A stretch of DNA of 64,000 bases from Photobacterium arenosum. GTDB taxonomy: Bacteria; Pseudomonadota; Gammaproteobacteria; Enterobacterales; Vibrionaceae. The notes under the pieces were generated by a model, which was not told where the DNA came from, did no database searches, and saw nothing but the letters and a program-made list of their open reading frames with translations. The first letter of the stretch is position 1. Each line of letters starts with the position of its first letter. The stretch covers positions 558,001-622,000 of the forward strand of contig NZ_JACYTP010000001.1 in the NCBI RefSeq assembly GCF_014841115.1, read 5' to 3'. Below, in pieces: positions 54,581-62,371 of this stretch. The translations under genes were made by a program, and so were the position numbers.

Positions 54581-54604
54581 AAAAAGGGCCATTTAAGCCC
54601 TTTT
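54581..54604 (-). terminator. rho-independent terminator of ohr
   Basis: On the minus strand the stem AAAAGGGC/GCCCTTTT with a 7-base loop ends in a T tract (CCCTTTTTTC). It starts 25 bases after the ohr stop codon. Confidence 0.85.
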
Positions 54605-54628
54605 AAATTCACATCAACAAGATGAATG

Positions 54629-55051
54629 TTATTCGACGACCAGCTCGACGCGTACGTTGCCGCGCGTTGCATTCGAATAAGGGCAAACCTGATGTGCTTT
54701 TTCAGCCAGTTGGGTGGCGGCTTCACGATCCATTCCCGGCAGCGAAATGTGCAGCTCAACATCAATTGCAAACCCGACACCGGCAGGATTTTCACCGATA
54801 CCGACTTGCGCTGTCACACTCGGCTCGCCAGGCAGTTTGATACTGTCCTGCGCTGCAACGAATTTCATGGCACCGATAAAACAGGCGGAATAGCCTGCCG
54901 CAAATAACTGCTCCGGATTGGTGCCCTCTCCTCCCTGGCCCCCCAGCTCAGCTGGCGTGCTGAGCTTCACTTTCAGTTTACCGTCCGCTGACTCGGATGC
55001 TCCGTCACGACCGCCAGTAGATGTTGCTTTTGTTGAATACAGAACTTTCAT
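54629..55051 (-). CDS. ohr: organic hydroperoxide resistance protein Ohr
   Basis: This 140-residue OsmC/Ohr-family peroxidase has the two catalytic cysteines Cys57 in FAAGYSACFIGAMKF and Cys123 in KAHQVCPYSNATRGN, the second context being the Ohr (not OsmC) signature. Ohr reduces organic hydroperoxides using lipoyl thiols. It starts at ATG 55051 with GGAGAAAAGT just upstream. No OhrR regulator gene is nearby, and I see no clear OhrR operator, so its control is unknown. It has its own terminator. Confidence 0.93.
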   Translation of the reverse strand: MKVLYSTKATSTGGRDGASESADGKLKVKLSTPAELGGQGGEGTNPEQLFAAGYSACFIGAMKFVAAQDSIKLPGEPSVTAQVGIGENPAGVGFAIDVELHISLPGMDREAATQLAEKAHQVCPYSNATRGNVRVELVVE

Positions 55052-55356
55052 TACTTTTCTCCATTTAGTGAATGCGATAGTTCAATGACGGTTGAACACA
55101 TCCTTCTGGAAAGATATTCAGTGCCATAGCTGGCCTCTCTCCAATTGCTTAAACCGTCAAATTCTTCTGTAGAAATAACTGTAGCTGAGTCTCTGAGAAA
55201 TGACGTTTCCTCAGCGACGTAATTACCGGTTTTACGCCTGGTTTAAGCACTGTGATCATCGGCTACTCACAGCCACGGGCTGCATCACCTGATCGCAGTC
55301 ACGCGGATTGAATCGCCAGTAGAGACAGACAGGGATCACCACCAGGCCCAAATGCA
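55052..55356. other. intergenic region between ohr and the truncated deaminase
   Basis: No complete gene is seen. On the minus strand a 33-codon frame (55357-55256) starts in TGATG directly at the stop of the truncated deaminase and encodes a hydrophobic stretch (LGLVVIPVCLYWRF) like the tail of a membrane protein. It is probably a scrap left by a deletion. Confidence 0.45.
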
Positions 55357-55569
55357 TCAGCCAGCCTGACGTGGGGATTTGAGCGCCTTACCGGCTTCAC
55401 GTAATGCCAACAACTCTGCATGGGCCGTAGGATCACACTCAGCCTGCATCCGGTTAACCCCAGTCGCGATCACTGTATCGTCTTTCACAACCACGGCACC
55501 AAGCGGACGTCCACCTTGTTTCACGTTACTTTCGGCCAACGAGATAGCTTGCGATAAAAATGGATTCAT
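55357..55569 (-). pseudogene. N-terminal half of a nucleoside/guanine deaminase-type gene
   Basis: The 70 codons give a normal start of a CDA-fold deaminase: MNPFLSQAISLAESN, GGRPLGAVVVKD and the zinc-ligand HAE in DPTAHAELLALREA. Family members are about 150 residues and need a PCxxC motif roughly 30 residues after HAE. Here the frame stops just before that point (LKSPRQAG), so the enzyme lacks two zinc ligands and must be inactive. After the stop the sequence turns into an unrelated hydrophobic tail, suggesting a deletion joined two genes. It starts at ATG 55569. Confidence 0.8.
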
Positions 55570-55841
55570 ACTGCGCCTTTTGCTTACGTGTGACTATTTC
55601 GGAATTCATGACTCAGGATAATCCGACACTATACGTTTTGTCCTGAGTACTCTGAAATTAAATGATTCACTGGCAGGTATTTGAAAATCAAATACTGGGC
55701 ATTGTCTGGCTGGCTCTGGCGCCTGGCTTTGGCTCTCGCTACAGAAGACATAACAGCGTTTGGCGAGAAATATTTACAGAAGCTATAGTCAATACAACAA
55801 AGTAAGCGATTATTCCAATACTGGTTACACAGGATCTGCGC

Positions 55842-56288
55842 ATGCAAGAACCCAACACCATAATGAAACAACTCGGGTATTTAGAGCTGGTCCCTTTTGT
55901 CATCACCGCCCTGCTTGCTGTTGCTGACATCAGCCTTTTTAACCTGTCCGGGCAACAAATGTTCATCGCTTACAGTGCGGTTATCCTGAGCTTTTTATCT
56001 GGGATCCTGTGGGGAAATGCCATTGACCATATTTCCCATAAACTCAGCCGCAATGCCCTTATATTAAGCAATCTGTTTGTGCTGCTTGCCTGGGCGGCCA
56101 TACTGCAAGGCCATAAACATGACCTTATCGCGATAGGTTTACTGGCACTGGGTTATCTGGCCGTCTGGTTTACAGAGAAGCTCATCCGGCAAACAGAAGG
56201 TGAAGTGAACCCCAGAGGATATCAGACTTTACGAGGCAGACTGACTGCAGGCGTGATTATCCTGCATGGGGTGGTGATCTTGACTTAA
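55842..56288 (+). CDS. DUF3429 family membrane protein
   Basis: This 148-residue protein has four or five hydrophobic helices (LGYLELVPFVITALLAVADI, FIAYSAVILSFLSGILWG, ALILSNLFVLLAWAAIL, IGLLALGYLAVWF, TAGVIILHGVVIL). The start LGYLELVPFV and the motif FLSGILWG are typical of DUF3429, and a conserved GYQTLRGRLT lies near the end. Function is unknown; it is likely in the inner membrane. It starts at ATG 55842. Confidence 0.82.
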   Translation: MQEPNTIMKQLGYLELVPFVITALLAVADISLFNLSGQQMFIAYSAVILSFLSGILWGNAIDHISHKLSRNALILSNLFVLLAWAAILQGHKHDLIAIGLLALGYLAVWFTEKLIRQTEGEVNPRGYQTLRGRLTAGVIILHGVVILT

Positions 56289-56318
56289 TTGACGCACAAG
56301 AGCCTGAGCCAACAAACC

Positions 56319-56344
56319 GAGACCGCTCCGCTGCGGACGGTCTC
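56319..56344. terminator. hairpin between convergent DUF3429 and FAD oxidase genes
   Basis: GAGACC/GGTCTC arms with an inner CCG/CGG pair form a hairpin in the 95-base gap between two converging genes. The poly-T tail is missing, so termination is only suggested. Confidence 0.45.
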
Positions 56345-56383
56345 ATTGATCAGCCCGATGTATACTCTTGCGGCAACGCTCGC

Positions 56384-57769
56384 TTACTCGGGTTTGATAT
56401 TCTGATTCATCCTGAACAGATTGTGGGGATCGTATTTTTTCTTCAGTGCGACCAAGCGCGTGTATGCCTCCCCGTACGCGAAGGCCACACGATCACCTTC
56501 GTCCTGAGTCAGAAAATTAATGTATGCCCCGGCACTGGCGAATGGTTGTGACTTGGTGAAGAATTCCCGCGCCCAGGCGATGCAGGCTTCATCTTCCTCT
56601 GCATTGTCCCAGCGGCCATGTACATTCATGACATAGCGTGCATCACGGCTGGCGTATGCCATGGCATCCGGTGATACTTTTTCTGTCTGACCGCCAATGG
56701 TGCCAATAAATATCTCACACTGAGGTGACGGCAATTTGCCGGCGAATTCGATCAGGATACCCAGTACTTCATCCGACAAATGGGTAAAGTTGTGCGACTT
56801 CCAGTAATTCCGGGCGCCTTGCGTCAATAAAGGATCAAATGCCTGCTGCCAGGCGACATAGGGTTGTACACCGACATGCTCACCGTACGGCGTACCGAAA
56901 CTGCGCAGGGGTGCAATCAGTTTTTCACCTTCAGCAGGATCGCCAAAATAGCACAATGCCAGCGCGATCATTTCTTTGCCATGAACCGTTTCAGGCAAAA
57001 ATGGTAAGGGCGGTGCTTTGCGCGCCACCATCCAGACATTCAGCGCTTCTGGCATGGATTCCGTAAAGCGGGCAAATTGAGTCAAAACGGCTTTTGCCTG
57101 CTCAAACGGAAAGACGATCAGCCCGCTAAGCACATCCGGGCCCACAGGGTGCAGCTGAAACTCAAAGCTGGTTACAATACCGAAATTACCGCCGCCACCC
57201 CGTAATCCCCAGAATAAATCGGCATTTTCAGTGTCGCTGGCTTTTACCTGTGTGCCTTTGGCAGTGACTAGATGCGCTGAAAGTAAGTTATCGACTGTCA
57301 TGCCATACAGACGGCTCAACCAGCCAAAGCCGCCTCCCAGAGTCAAACCTGCCACACCTGTGGTTGAGTTAATGCCGAAAGGAGTAGCAAGGCCGTATTT
57401 TTGTACCGCGGCATCCACATCGCCCAGCGTACACCCAGGTTCCACCATCACCTTGCGGGTATTCGGGTTCACATGCACCGCCTTCATCAATGACAGGTCA
57501 ATCATGATCCCGCCATCACAAACCGCGTTACCGGCAATATTGTGTCCACCGCCGCGCACAGACAGCAGAAGGTCATGCTCACGGGCAAAATTCACCGCCT
57601 GGAGCACACATTCCGCCGAAGTACAACGAGCAATGAGAGCCGGTTTACGATCAATCATCGCGTTCCAGATCTGCCGGACCTCATCATATTCATCATCTTT
57701 GGGGACTATCACCTTCCCCTGAAAATGCACCCTGAATCTATCAATGGATGCAGCCTCTAGCTGGCTCAT
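56384..57769 (-). CDS. FAD-linked oxidoreductase with berberine-bridge (BBE) domain
   Basis: This flavoprotein of about 461 residues has a VAO/PCMH-type FAD-binding domain: VRGGGHNIAGNAVCDGGIMID holds the His that covalently attaches FAD in this family, followed by VEPGCTLGDVDAAVQKYGLA and GVAGLTLGGGFGWLSRLYG. A cysteine for a second covalent link is not obvious. The C-terminal BBE domain ends with YTRLVALKKKYDPHNLFRMNQNI, the usual final motif. These enzymes oxidise sugars, alkaloids or other alcohols with oxygen; the substrate is unknown. Three Met codons lie close together. ATG 57769 has GGAGGCGGGT upstream and begins MSQLEAASID; 57790 or 57808 are less likely. Confidence 0.87.
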   Translation of the reverse strand: MSQLEAASIDRFRVHFQGKVIVPKDDEYDEVRQIWNAMIDRKPALIARCTSAECVLQAVNFAREHDLLLSVRGGGHNIAGNAVCDGGIMIDLSLMKAVHVNPNTRKVMVEPGCTLGDVDAAVQKYGLATPFGINSTTGVAGLTLGGGFGWLSRLYGMTVDNLLSAHLVTAKGTQVKASDTENADLFWGLRGGGGNFGIVTSFEFQLHPVGPDVLSGLIVFPFEQAKAVLTQFARFTESMPEALNVWMVARKAPPLPFLPETVHGKEMIALALCYFGDPAEGEKLIAPLRSFGTPYGEHVGVQPYVAWQQAFDPLLTQGARNYWKSHNFTHLSDEVLGILIEFAGKLPSPQCEIFIGTIGGQTEKVSPDAMAYASRDARYVMNVHGRWDNAEEDEACIAWAREFFTKSQPFASAGAYINFLTQDEGDRVAFAYGEAYTRLVALKKKYDPHNLFRMNQNIKPE

Positions 57770-58012
57770 ACCCGCCTCCGCGTCATTCATTGCCTGGACC
57801 ACATGCACAGAGTGCTCGCTCAGCCAACTATGGTTTATGGCGCAGGCGCACCACGGCGACCCAGAACGGATCCCGTGTAATTAAATCAACCTATCAATAG
57901 AGTAAAACCCATTCATGGGTGGCGGTGTTGTCCCTTATTGAGACGAAGTACAGGATTGGAGAATTGACGATTTGCTTCTGGCTGAAGAAGTACTCGGCTG
58001 ACTTGATTCAGG

Positions 58013-58094
58013 TTCTTCACCCTATCTCATTTTGCCAAGGTTCAAGCGAAAAAAAACCGCTGATAGTTCAGCGGTTTCTTCGAATGTGGCGGAG
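58013..58094. repeat. 82-bp direct repeat, copy 1 (tRNA-Ser tail and terminator)
   Basis: These 82 bp recur at 58169-58250 with a single base difference (ATTTTG against ATCTTG). The right end of both copies is the last part of tRNA-Ser (TGTGGCGGAG on the plus strand), after which only copy 2 continues into the tRNA. Confidence 0.85.
58049..58077 (-). terminator. duplicate terminator in repeat copy 1
   Basis: The stem AACCGCTGA/TCAGCGGTT is followed by eight T residues on the minus strand. It is a copy of the tRNA terminator at 58205 and has no complete gene immediately upstream now. Confidence 0.8.
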
Positions 58095-58168
58095 CCAGAA
58101 CAAGGTATAGAGGGATTTTCAAATCCCGGAAAACATCATCTGAAACCCAATAAAAGCCCCGTCTAGGC

Positions 58169-58250
58169 TTCTTCACCCTATCTCATCTTGCCAAGGTTCA
58201 AGCGAAAAAAAACCGCTGATAGTTCAGCGGTTTCTTCGAATGTGGCGGAG
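58169..58250. repeat. 82-bp direct repeat, copy 2, running into the tRNA-Ser gene
   Basis: This is the repeat copy that joins the intact tRNA. Centre-to-centre distance to copy 1 is 156 bp. The 74-bp spacer between the two contains no gene, though GGGATTTGAAAATCCC within it resembles a damaged T-arm. Confidence 0.85.
58205..58233 (-). terminator. rho-independent terminator of tRNA-Ser
   Basis: The stem AACCGCTGA/TCAGCGGTT with a short loop is followed by TTTTTTTT on the minus strand, about 10 bases downstream of the tRNA 3' end. Confidence 0.9.
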
Positions 58251-58333
58251 AGATAGGGATTTGAACCCTAGATACGCTATTAACGTATGCCGGTTTTCAA
58301 GACCGGTGCTTTCAACCACTCAGCCATCTCTCC
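58243..58333 (-). tRNA. tRNA-Ser (anticodon UGA)
   Basis: The minus strand reads GGAGAGATGGCTGAGTGG, then the anticodon stem-loop CCGGTCTTGAAAACCGG with anticodon TGA. A long variable arm follows (CATACGTTAATAGCGTATC), then the T-arm AGGGTTCAAATCCCT and the acceptor return CTCTCC with discriminator G and encoded CCA. The long variable arm is diagnostic for serine. It has its own promoter and terminator. The tRNA decodes UCA codons (and others by wobble). Confidence 0.97.
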
Positions 58334-58346
58334 GTAAGTGCGGCGA

Positions 58347-58375
58347 ATAATACGTGGTGATGGTGGTGCTGTAAA
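58347..58375 (-). promoter_or_regulatory. promoter of tRNA-Ser
   Basis: On the minus strand TTTACA (58370-58375) and TATTAT (58347-58352) are separated by exactly 17 bases. The -10 lies 14 bases before the tRNA 5' end, as expected for a stable-RNA promoter. Confidence 0.75.
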
Positions 58376-58460
58376 GTAAAAAAAGTTCAAGTGCTCAATA
58401 AGCCGCCAGGCGGAAAGTTAACTGATGACTTTAGTCTCAGCCTGCAATAAAAAACACCAC

Positions 58461-58928
58461 CTAAGCTAAGTCTGACGCCACAAATCCCTGATACTGACCA
58501 GTGTCATTACGGACAATATCGCGCAAAGCAACAGGGTGAAGATGATGTGTGTCCAGTTGTAACTTGTCTGCCCAGATAAATTCAAGGTGGGGTTCTTTTG
58601 AAACAACAGCTGCCGGCACATCAATTCCTGCAAGACGGGCGCGAAACACCAGCGCGACTTCCGTTTGATGCTGCCCGTTTTGCTGCCAGTCATTTTCAGC
58701 GATACCGATCAGATCCCCGATCTCTGCTGTGAGTCCCGTTTCTTCGCGGATTTCTCTTGCGACAGCCTGCACTGCCGCTTCTCCGGCATCAACATGACCG
58801 CCAGGGAGAAACGTGAATGCCTCCCCAACCCGTTTTACCAGAAGTACTTTTCCCTGCACTTCTATCAGTGCCCGGGATGCATAGTGTAATCCCAACCTTG
58901 CCACCTCTGTGGTTACTTTACTGTGCAT
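58461..58928 (-). CDS. Nudix hydrolase
   Basis: This 155-residue protein has a complete Nudix box at residues 44-66 (G-x5-E-x7-REIREETGL) that binds the metal and hydrolyses nucleoside diphosphate-linked compounds. It lies in the normal place after an N-terminal strand pair (SRALIEVQGKVLLVKR). No substrate-specific motif is clear to me. It begins at ATG 58928 and reads toward the tRNA. Confidence 0.87.
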   Translation of the reverse strand: MHSKVTTEVARLGLHYASRALIEVQGKVLLVKRVGEAFTFLPGGHVDAGEAAVQAVAREIREETGLTAEIGDLIGIAENDWQQNGQHQTEVALVFRARLAGIDVPAAVVSKEPHLEFIWADKLQLDTHHLHPVALRDIVRNDTGQYQGFVASDLA

Positions 58929-59033
58929 ATAGCTTAACGGCTTGAGGATACCGCGGCAAACAGCACTCAGGTTATGCTCTTGCTATAGTTGTGCTAACCT
59001 TCTGCCTTCATTTACCTTACAAGGTTTAAAGAG

Positions 59034-60161
59034 ATGAACATTTTCAGTAACTTCGAAAGCGGCAATATTGATGTTGTAAAAGCCGACCAGCCTGGTGATA
59101 TTCAACTGCGAATTAAAAAAGACAACCAGTCTGATTTCTACCAATGGTTTCACTTTCGTCTGGAAACTCAGGCTCAGGTTGAACATGGCTTCGAATTACA
59201 GGATTTAGTGAAATCTGCCTACCCGGAAGGCTGGAAAGATTACGATGTTGTAGCATCTTATGACCGTGAAGAATGGTTTCGCATCCCGGCTGAATTTGAC
59301 GGCGACACCCTGCGCTTTAAGGTGATTCCTGAACAGCGCTCCATGTATTTCGCCTACTTTGCCCCCTACAGCTACGACAGACACCTGGATTTGCTGCATC
59401 AGGCCCAGATGAACTTCAACTGTGAACTGGAAACCCTGGGCAGCACGCTCGATAACAATGACATCAGCCTGCTGACAATTGGCGAGCCAGGCGAAGGTAA
59501 GAAGAAGATCTGGATTATTGCCCGCCAGCATCCGGGCGAAACCATGGCAGAATGGTTCATGGAAGGCCTGCTGCAGCGCTTACTTGATGAAACCGACACT
59601 GTCGGCCGTGCGCTGCTTGACCGTGCCGTCTTTTACATCGTGCCGAACATGAACCCGGACGGCAGCATCAGAGGCCATCTGCGGACCAATGCGGCAGGAA
59701 TCAACCTCAACCGTGAATGGCTGACACCCAGCATGGAGAAAAGTCCGGAGGTCTTCCTGGTACGGGAGCGTATGCTGAAAACCGGCGTCGACCTGTTTCT
59801 CGACATTCATGGTGATGAAGCCATCCCATACAATTTTGTCGCTGGCTGTGAAGGCATACCCTCTTATGATGAGCGCCACGCCACGCTGGAAAACAACTTT
59901 AAACAAGCCTTGCTGACGATTACGCCGGAATTTCAGGATGAACATGGCTATGACAAAGATGCACCGGGCGAAGCCAATCTGAACATGGGTACCGCTTGGG
60001 TTGGTGAGCAATTTAAGTGTCTGGCGTATACCGTTGAAATGCCATTTAAAGATCACAACCTACAACCGGATGCCTTTTACGGCTGGTCGCCGGAGCGCAG
60101 TCTGGCTTTCGGTCAGGACATGTTAGCCGCAGTACGTGTGGTCGTTGACCAACTGCGTTGA
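59034..60161 (+). CDS. M14-family zinc carboxypeptidase (cytosolic-CP-like)
   Basis: This 375-residue protein has an N-terminal beta-rich domain (about 1-130) that precedes the catalytic domain in cytosolic carboxypeptidases, followed by the zinc site: His166 and Glu169 in RQHPGETMAEW, and His259 in FLDIHGDEA. NMNPDGSIRG and NLNREW are the substrate-recognition segments. A glutamate acting as general base lies in YTVEMPF near residue 345. Absence of a signal peptide indicates a cytoplasmic enzyme. Bacterial members are M14-type peptidases with poorly known substrates. The start follows AAAGAG; a strong UUCG terminator follows. Confidence 0.88.
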   Translation: MNIFSNFESGNIDVVKADQPGDIQLRIKKDNQSDFYQWFHFRLETQAQVEHGFELQDLVKSAYPEGWKDYDVVASYDREEWFRIPAEFDGDTLRFKVIPEQRSMYFAYFAPYSYDRHLDLLHQAQMNFNCELETLGSTLDNNDISLLTIGEPGEGKKKIWIIARQHPGETMAEWFMEGLLQRLLDETDTVGRALLDRAVFYIVPNMNPDGSIRGHLRTNAAGINLNREWLTPSMEKSPEVFLVRERMLKTGVDLFLDIHGDEAIPYNFVAGCEGIPSYDERHATLENNFKQALLTITPEFQDEHGYDKDAPGEANLNMGTAWVGEQFKCLAYTVEMPFKDHNLQPDAFYGWSPERSLAFGQDMLAAVRVVVDQLR

Positions 60162-60182
60162 TTATTGCGGCCTGAGAAATGC

Positions 60183-60209
60183 AAAAGCCAGTCTTCGGAC
60201 TGGCTTTTT
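60183..60209 (+). terminator. rho-independent terminator with UUCG loop
   Basis: A perfect stem AAGCCAGTC/GACTGGCTT closes a TTCG tetraloop and is followed by TTTTT, 22 bases after the carboxypeptidase stop. Confidence 0.93.
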
Positions 60210-60431
60210 AGCACTTGGATGGCGCATTATTCAGCCCGCATTTTCTCAGGCTGGAACGGCGAAAGATACTCTGAAAACGGTTTGTGTCAAAGTAGAATTT
60301 TATCCCGCCAGCGACTTCATCTCACAAATACGCCATTGGTCACAAAGCACGATTTCTTTGCTTTGACGCTGTCTGAAAGCTCTGATAAAGATATGCCTGA
60401 TCTCGACGCATAGTGCTTTCAGGAGGTAATT

Positions 60432-60635
60432 GTGTCTATCAACTCACTTGAATATCTGGAAATGGCTGATGCCGCTAACAAGTGGGATCAGCAAGACGAA
60501 ACAGCATCATCTGCTAAAGTCTCTGCTAATAAACGTCAACAAGCTGCTGCACGCCGCCGTATCGAAATGCTGCGTGACATCCGTGAATGCGGATTAACCA
60601 TTGAGGAAGCCAAAGAGCTGGGTTTATTACACTGA
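60432..60635 (+). CDS. small charged protein, unknown function
   Basis: This 67-residue protein is hydrophilic with a helical C-terminal half (ARRRIEMLRDIRECGLTIEE then AKELGLLH). It starts with GTG after a perfect AGGAGG, so it is well translated and not a shadow frame. The ARRRIE segment recalls small PA3496-type envelope-related proteins, but I am not sure of that link. No neighbour hints at a pathway. Confidence 0.75.
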   Translation: MSINSLEYLEMADAANKWDQQDETASSAKVSANKRQQAAARRRIEMLRDIRECGLTIEEAKELGLLH

Positions 60636-60812
60636 AAACCCACAGTGAACTCTACCGATCTCGTCATGGCTAATGTGCTCTCTTGCATTAGCCATGAATT
60701 GTCACCACCTCATCATCGTTTTTTTCTATTGCAATAATTGCCCGATCCCCTCTTTTCTGAGCGACATAAAATCAGTACATTGAGCCCATAATGAGACAGA
60801 TGGAAATTGATT

Positions 60813-61247
60813 ATGTCGACTATCACTACCCGATGCCCGCATTGCCAGGGCCTGAACCGTATTCCCGTTGAACGTATTAATGACAAAGCCGTATGCGGCG
60901 CATGTAAAGAAGCACTGCTCGACGGAAAACCATTAGAAGGCACCACAGATAACTTCCAGGCTGTGCTGCAAAGTGAACAAGCCGTTGTGGTCGACTTCTG
61001 GGCACCCTGGTGCAACCCTTGCGTGGGTTTTGCCCCTGTTTTCGAAGATGTCGCAGCTGAGAGAGCCGGACAGGTGCGCTTCGTAAAAATTGATACCGAA
61101 GCTCAGCAGGCGCTGGCGGCGCAATACCGTATCCGCAGTATTCCTACCATTATGGTCTTCAGACAGGGCAAGCTGGTCGATACCATCAATGGCGCACTGC
61201 CAAAATCTCACTTCGACCAGTGGCTGAATCAGGCACTGGCAAAATAA
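60813..61247 (+). CDS. trxC: thioredoxin TrxC (thioredoxin 2) with WCNPC active site
   Basis: This protein of about 144 residues has an N-terminal zinc ribbon of TrxC type (Cys8, Cys11, Cys28, Cys31 in RCPHC and VCGACK) and a thioredoxin fold with the active site at 66-70, read WCNPC. Most thioredoxins including E. coli TrxC have WCGPC; the Gly-to-Asn change inside the CXXC is unusual and would alter redox potential. The cis-proline loop RSIPTIMVFRQGK is normal. It starts at ATG 60813, since the TTG two codons upstream is unneeded. Confidence 0.92.
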   Translation: MSTITTRCPHCQGLNRIPVERINDKAVCGACKEALLDGKPLEGTTDNFQAVLQSEQAVVVDFWAPWCNPCVGFAPVFEDVAAERAGQVRFVKIDTEAQQALAAQYRIRSIPTIMVFRQGKLVDTINGALPKSHFDQWLNQALAK

Positions 61248-61272
61248 CCCTTTCCGCATATATAACGTGATA

Positions 61273-61312
61273 AATGACGCAGTATCTTTCTTATTAAAGA
61301 TACCGCGTCATT
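61273..61312 (+). terminator. terminator-like hairpin after trxC
   Basis: A 16-bp stem AATGACGC-GTATCTTT/AAAGATAC-GCGTCATT with one A-C mismatch and a 6-base loop lies 26 bases after the trxC stop. The following T-run is weak (TTGTT). Confidence 0.7.
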
Positions 61313-61401
61313 GTTAGCCTCTGTATTCCTTCACTTTTTCGAGTACTTACCTATACTTAACGTCATAAAAATTATGTGTTTGGGTAATAGGTGTTGATGA
61401 T

Positions 61402-62253
61402 ATGCAAAAGCACTTTTCTCGCGCGTGTCTGGCTTTTACAGTCCTGTTCTGGCTGTCGGGATGCAGCAGTTTATCCTCGCTGGGATTCAGCAGTGATTAC
61501 AGTATGTATGACACTGCCCAGGAATTCATTGACGAAAATGAGGTTCGCTCCAACGGTGCCGTGGTTGACAAAGGGCAGTATTACCCGAAAAGCGCCTACT
61601 CTTATACCTACCGTTATTGCAGTAACGGCCCGGAGCAGGCCGCGGAAGATATCGCGCAGTTTCAGAATCTGGCCCGGCAGGTCTGCGATCTCAATAATGG
61701 CCAGCTCAATCACCAGGAGACAGGCACCTGGTGCGTAGTAAACACCAACACAGCCGAGGAATACCCTTTCTTCTCAGCCAGTATCAGCGGAACGGATCAA
61801 TGGGCAGATCTTTGTCTCGACGGCCCATTCGTGACGCTGAAAGTGATCGAAAATGATGGCGCACCGGACGACGAATGGTACAGCTCGGCCATTGTACTGG
61901 GCTACCTGCCTTACACGGCTGAACGCAGGCTGCTGGATGCACCCGCAGCAGCAACCGCGCTGATTGAGCCAACCAGAGCACCGGCTGCGAATGGCGCCTG
62001 GACAGAAGAAAGCGAACACATTTATACCAGTGTCGGCGAAAATGTCTGTCTGTATGAAAGGCCGCGCAACAGCACGCTGGGATACACCTACCGTGGTACT
62101 GTCCGAAATGCCACCGATGGCAGAGTGAGGGTATTAGTCACCGAAAAATACAAAGGTGATATTCGGACAGCGCCAACCTTAGAGCGCTTAGACTGGCATG
62201 AAGAAGCCTATATTACGGCAAGTGCCAAGGCATGGTTTGTGTGCTCGTCGTGA
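61402..62253 (+). CDS. putative lipoprotein, unknown function
   Basis: This 283-residue protein has a lipobox LSGC at about residues 18-21 after a hydrophobic signal sequence. The mature part contains several cysteines (CSNG, QVCDLNNG, TWCVVN, ADLCLDG, VCLYE, WFVCSS), which suggests disulfides in the periplasm. I do not recognise a family. It is in the same direction as trxC but has its own terminator afterwards. Confidence 0.75.
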   Translation: MQKHFSRACLAFTVLFWLSGCSSLSSLGFSSDYSMYDTAQEFIDENEVRSNGAVVDKGQYYPKSAYSYTYRYCSNGPEQAAEDIAQFQNLARQVCDLNNGQLNHQETGTWCVVNTNTAEEYPFFSASISGTDQWADLCLDGPFVTLKVIENDGAPDDEWYSSAIVLGYLPYTAERRLLDAPAAATALIEPTRAPAANGAWTEESEHIYTSVGENVCLYERPRNSTLGYTYRGTVRNATDGRVRVLVTEKYKGDIRTAPTLERLDWHEEAYITASAKAWFVCSS

Positions 62254-62323
62254 ATTGGCGACGACAGCCCCGATGGACTCCCCTTCGCAGAGAACGGCGT
62301 CAAGCCATTGATTTATAAGACAC

Positions 62324-62349
62324 AAAAAACCCGGCCGTTGCCGGGTTTT
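62324..62349. terminator. bidirectional terminator between lipoprotein and MCP genes
   Basis: The stem AAAACCCGGC/GCCGGGTTTT with a CGTT loop has A and T runs on both sides, so it can serve both converging genes. Confidence 0.9.
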
Positions 62350-62371
62350 GCTTTCGAGACAGTGAAAATCG

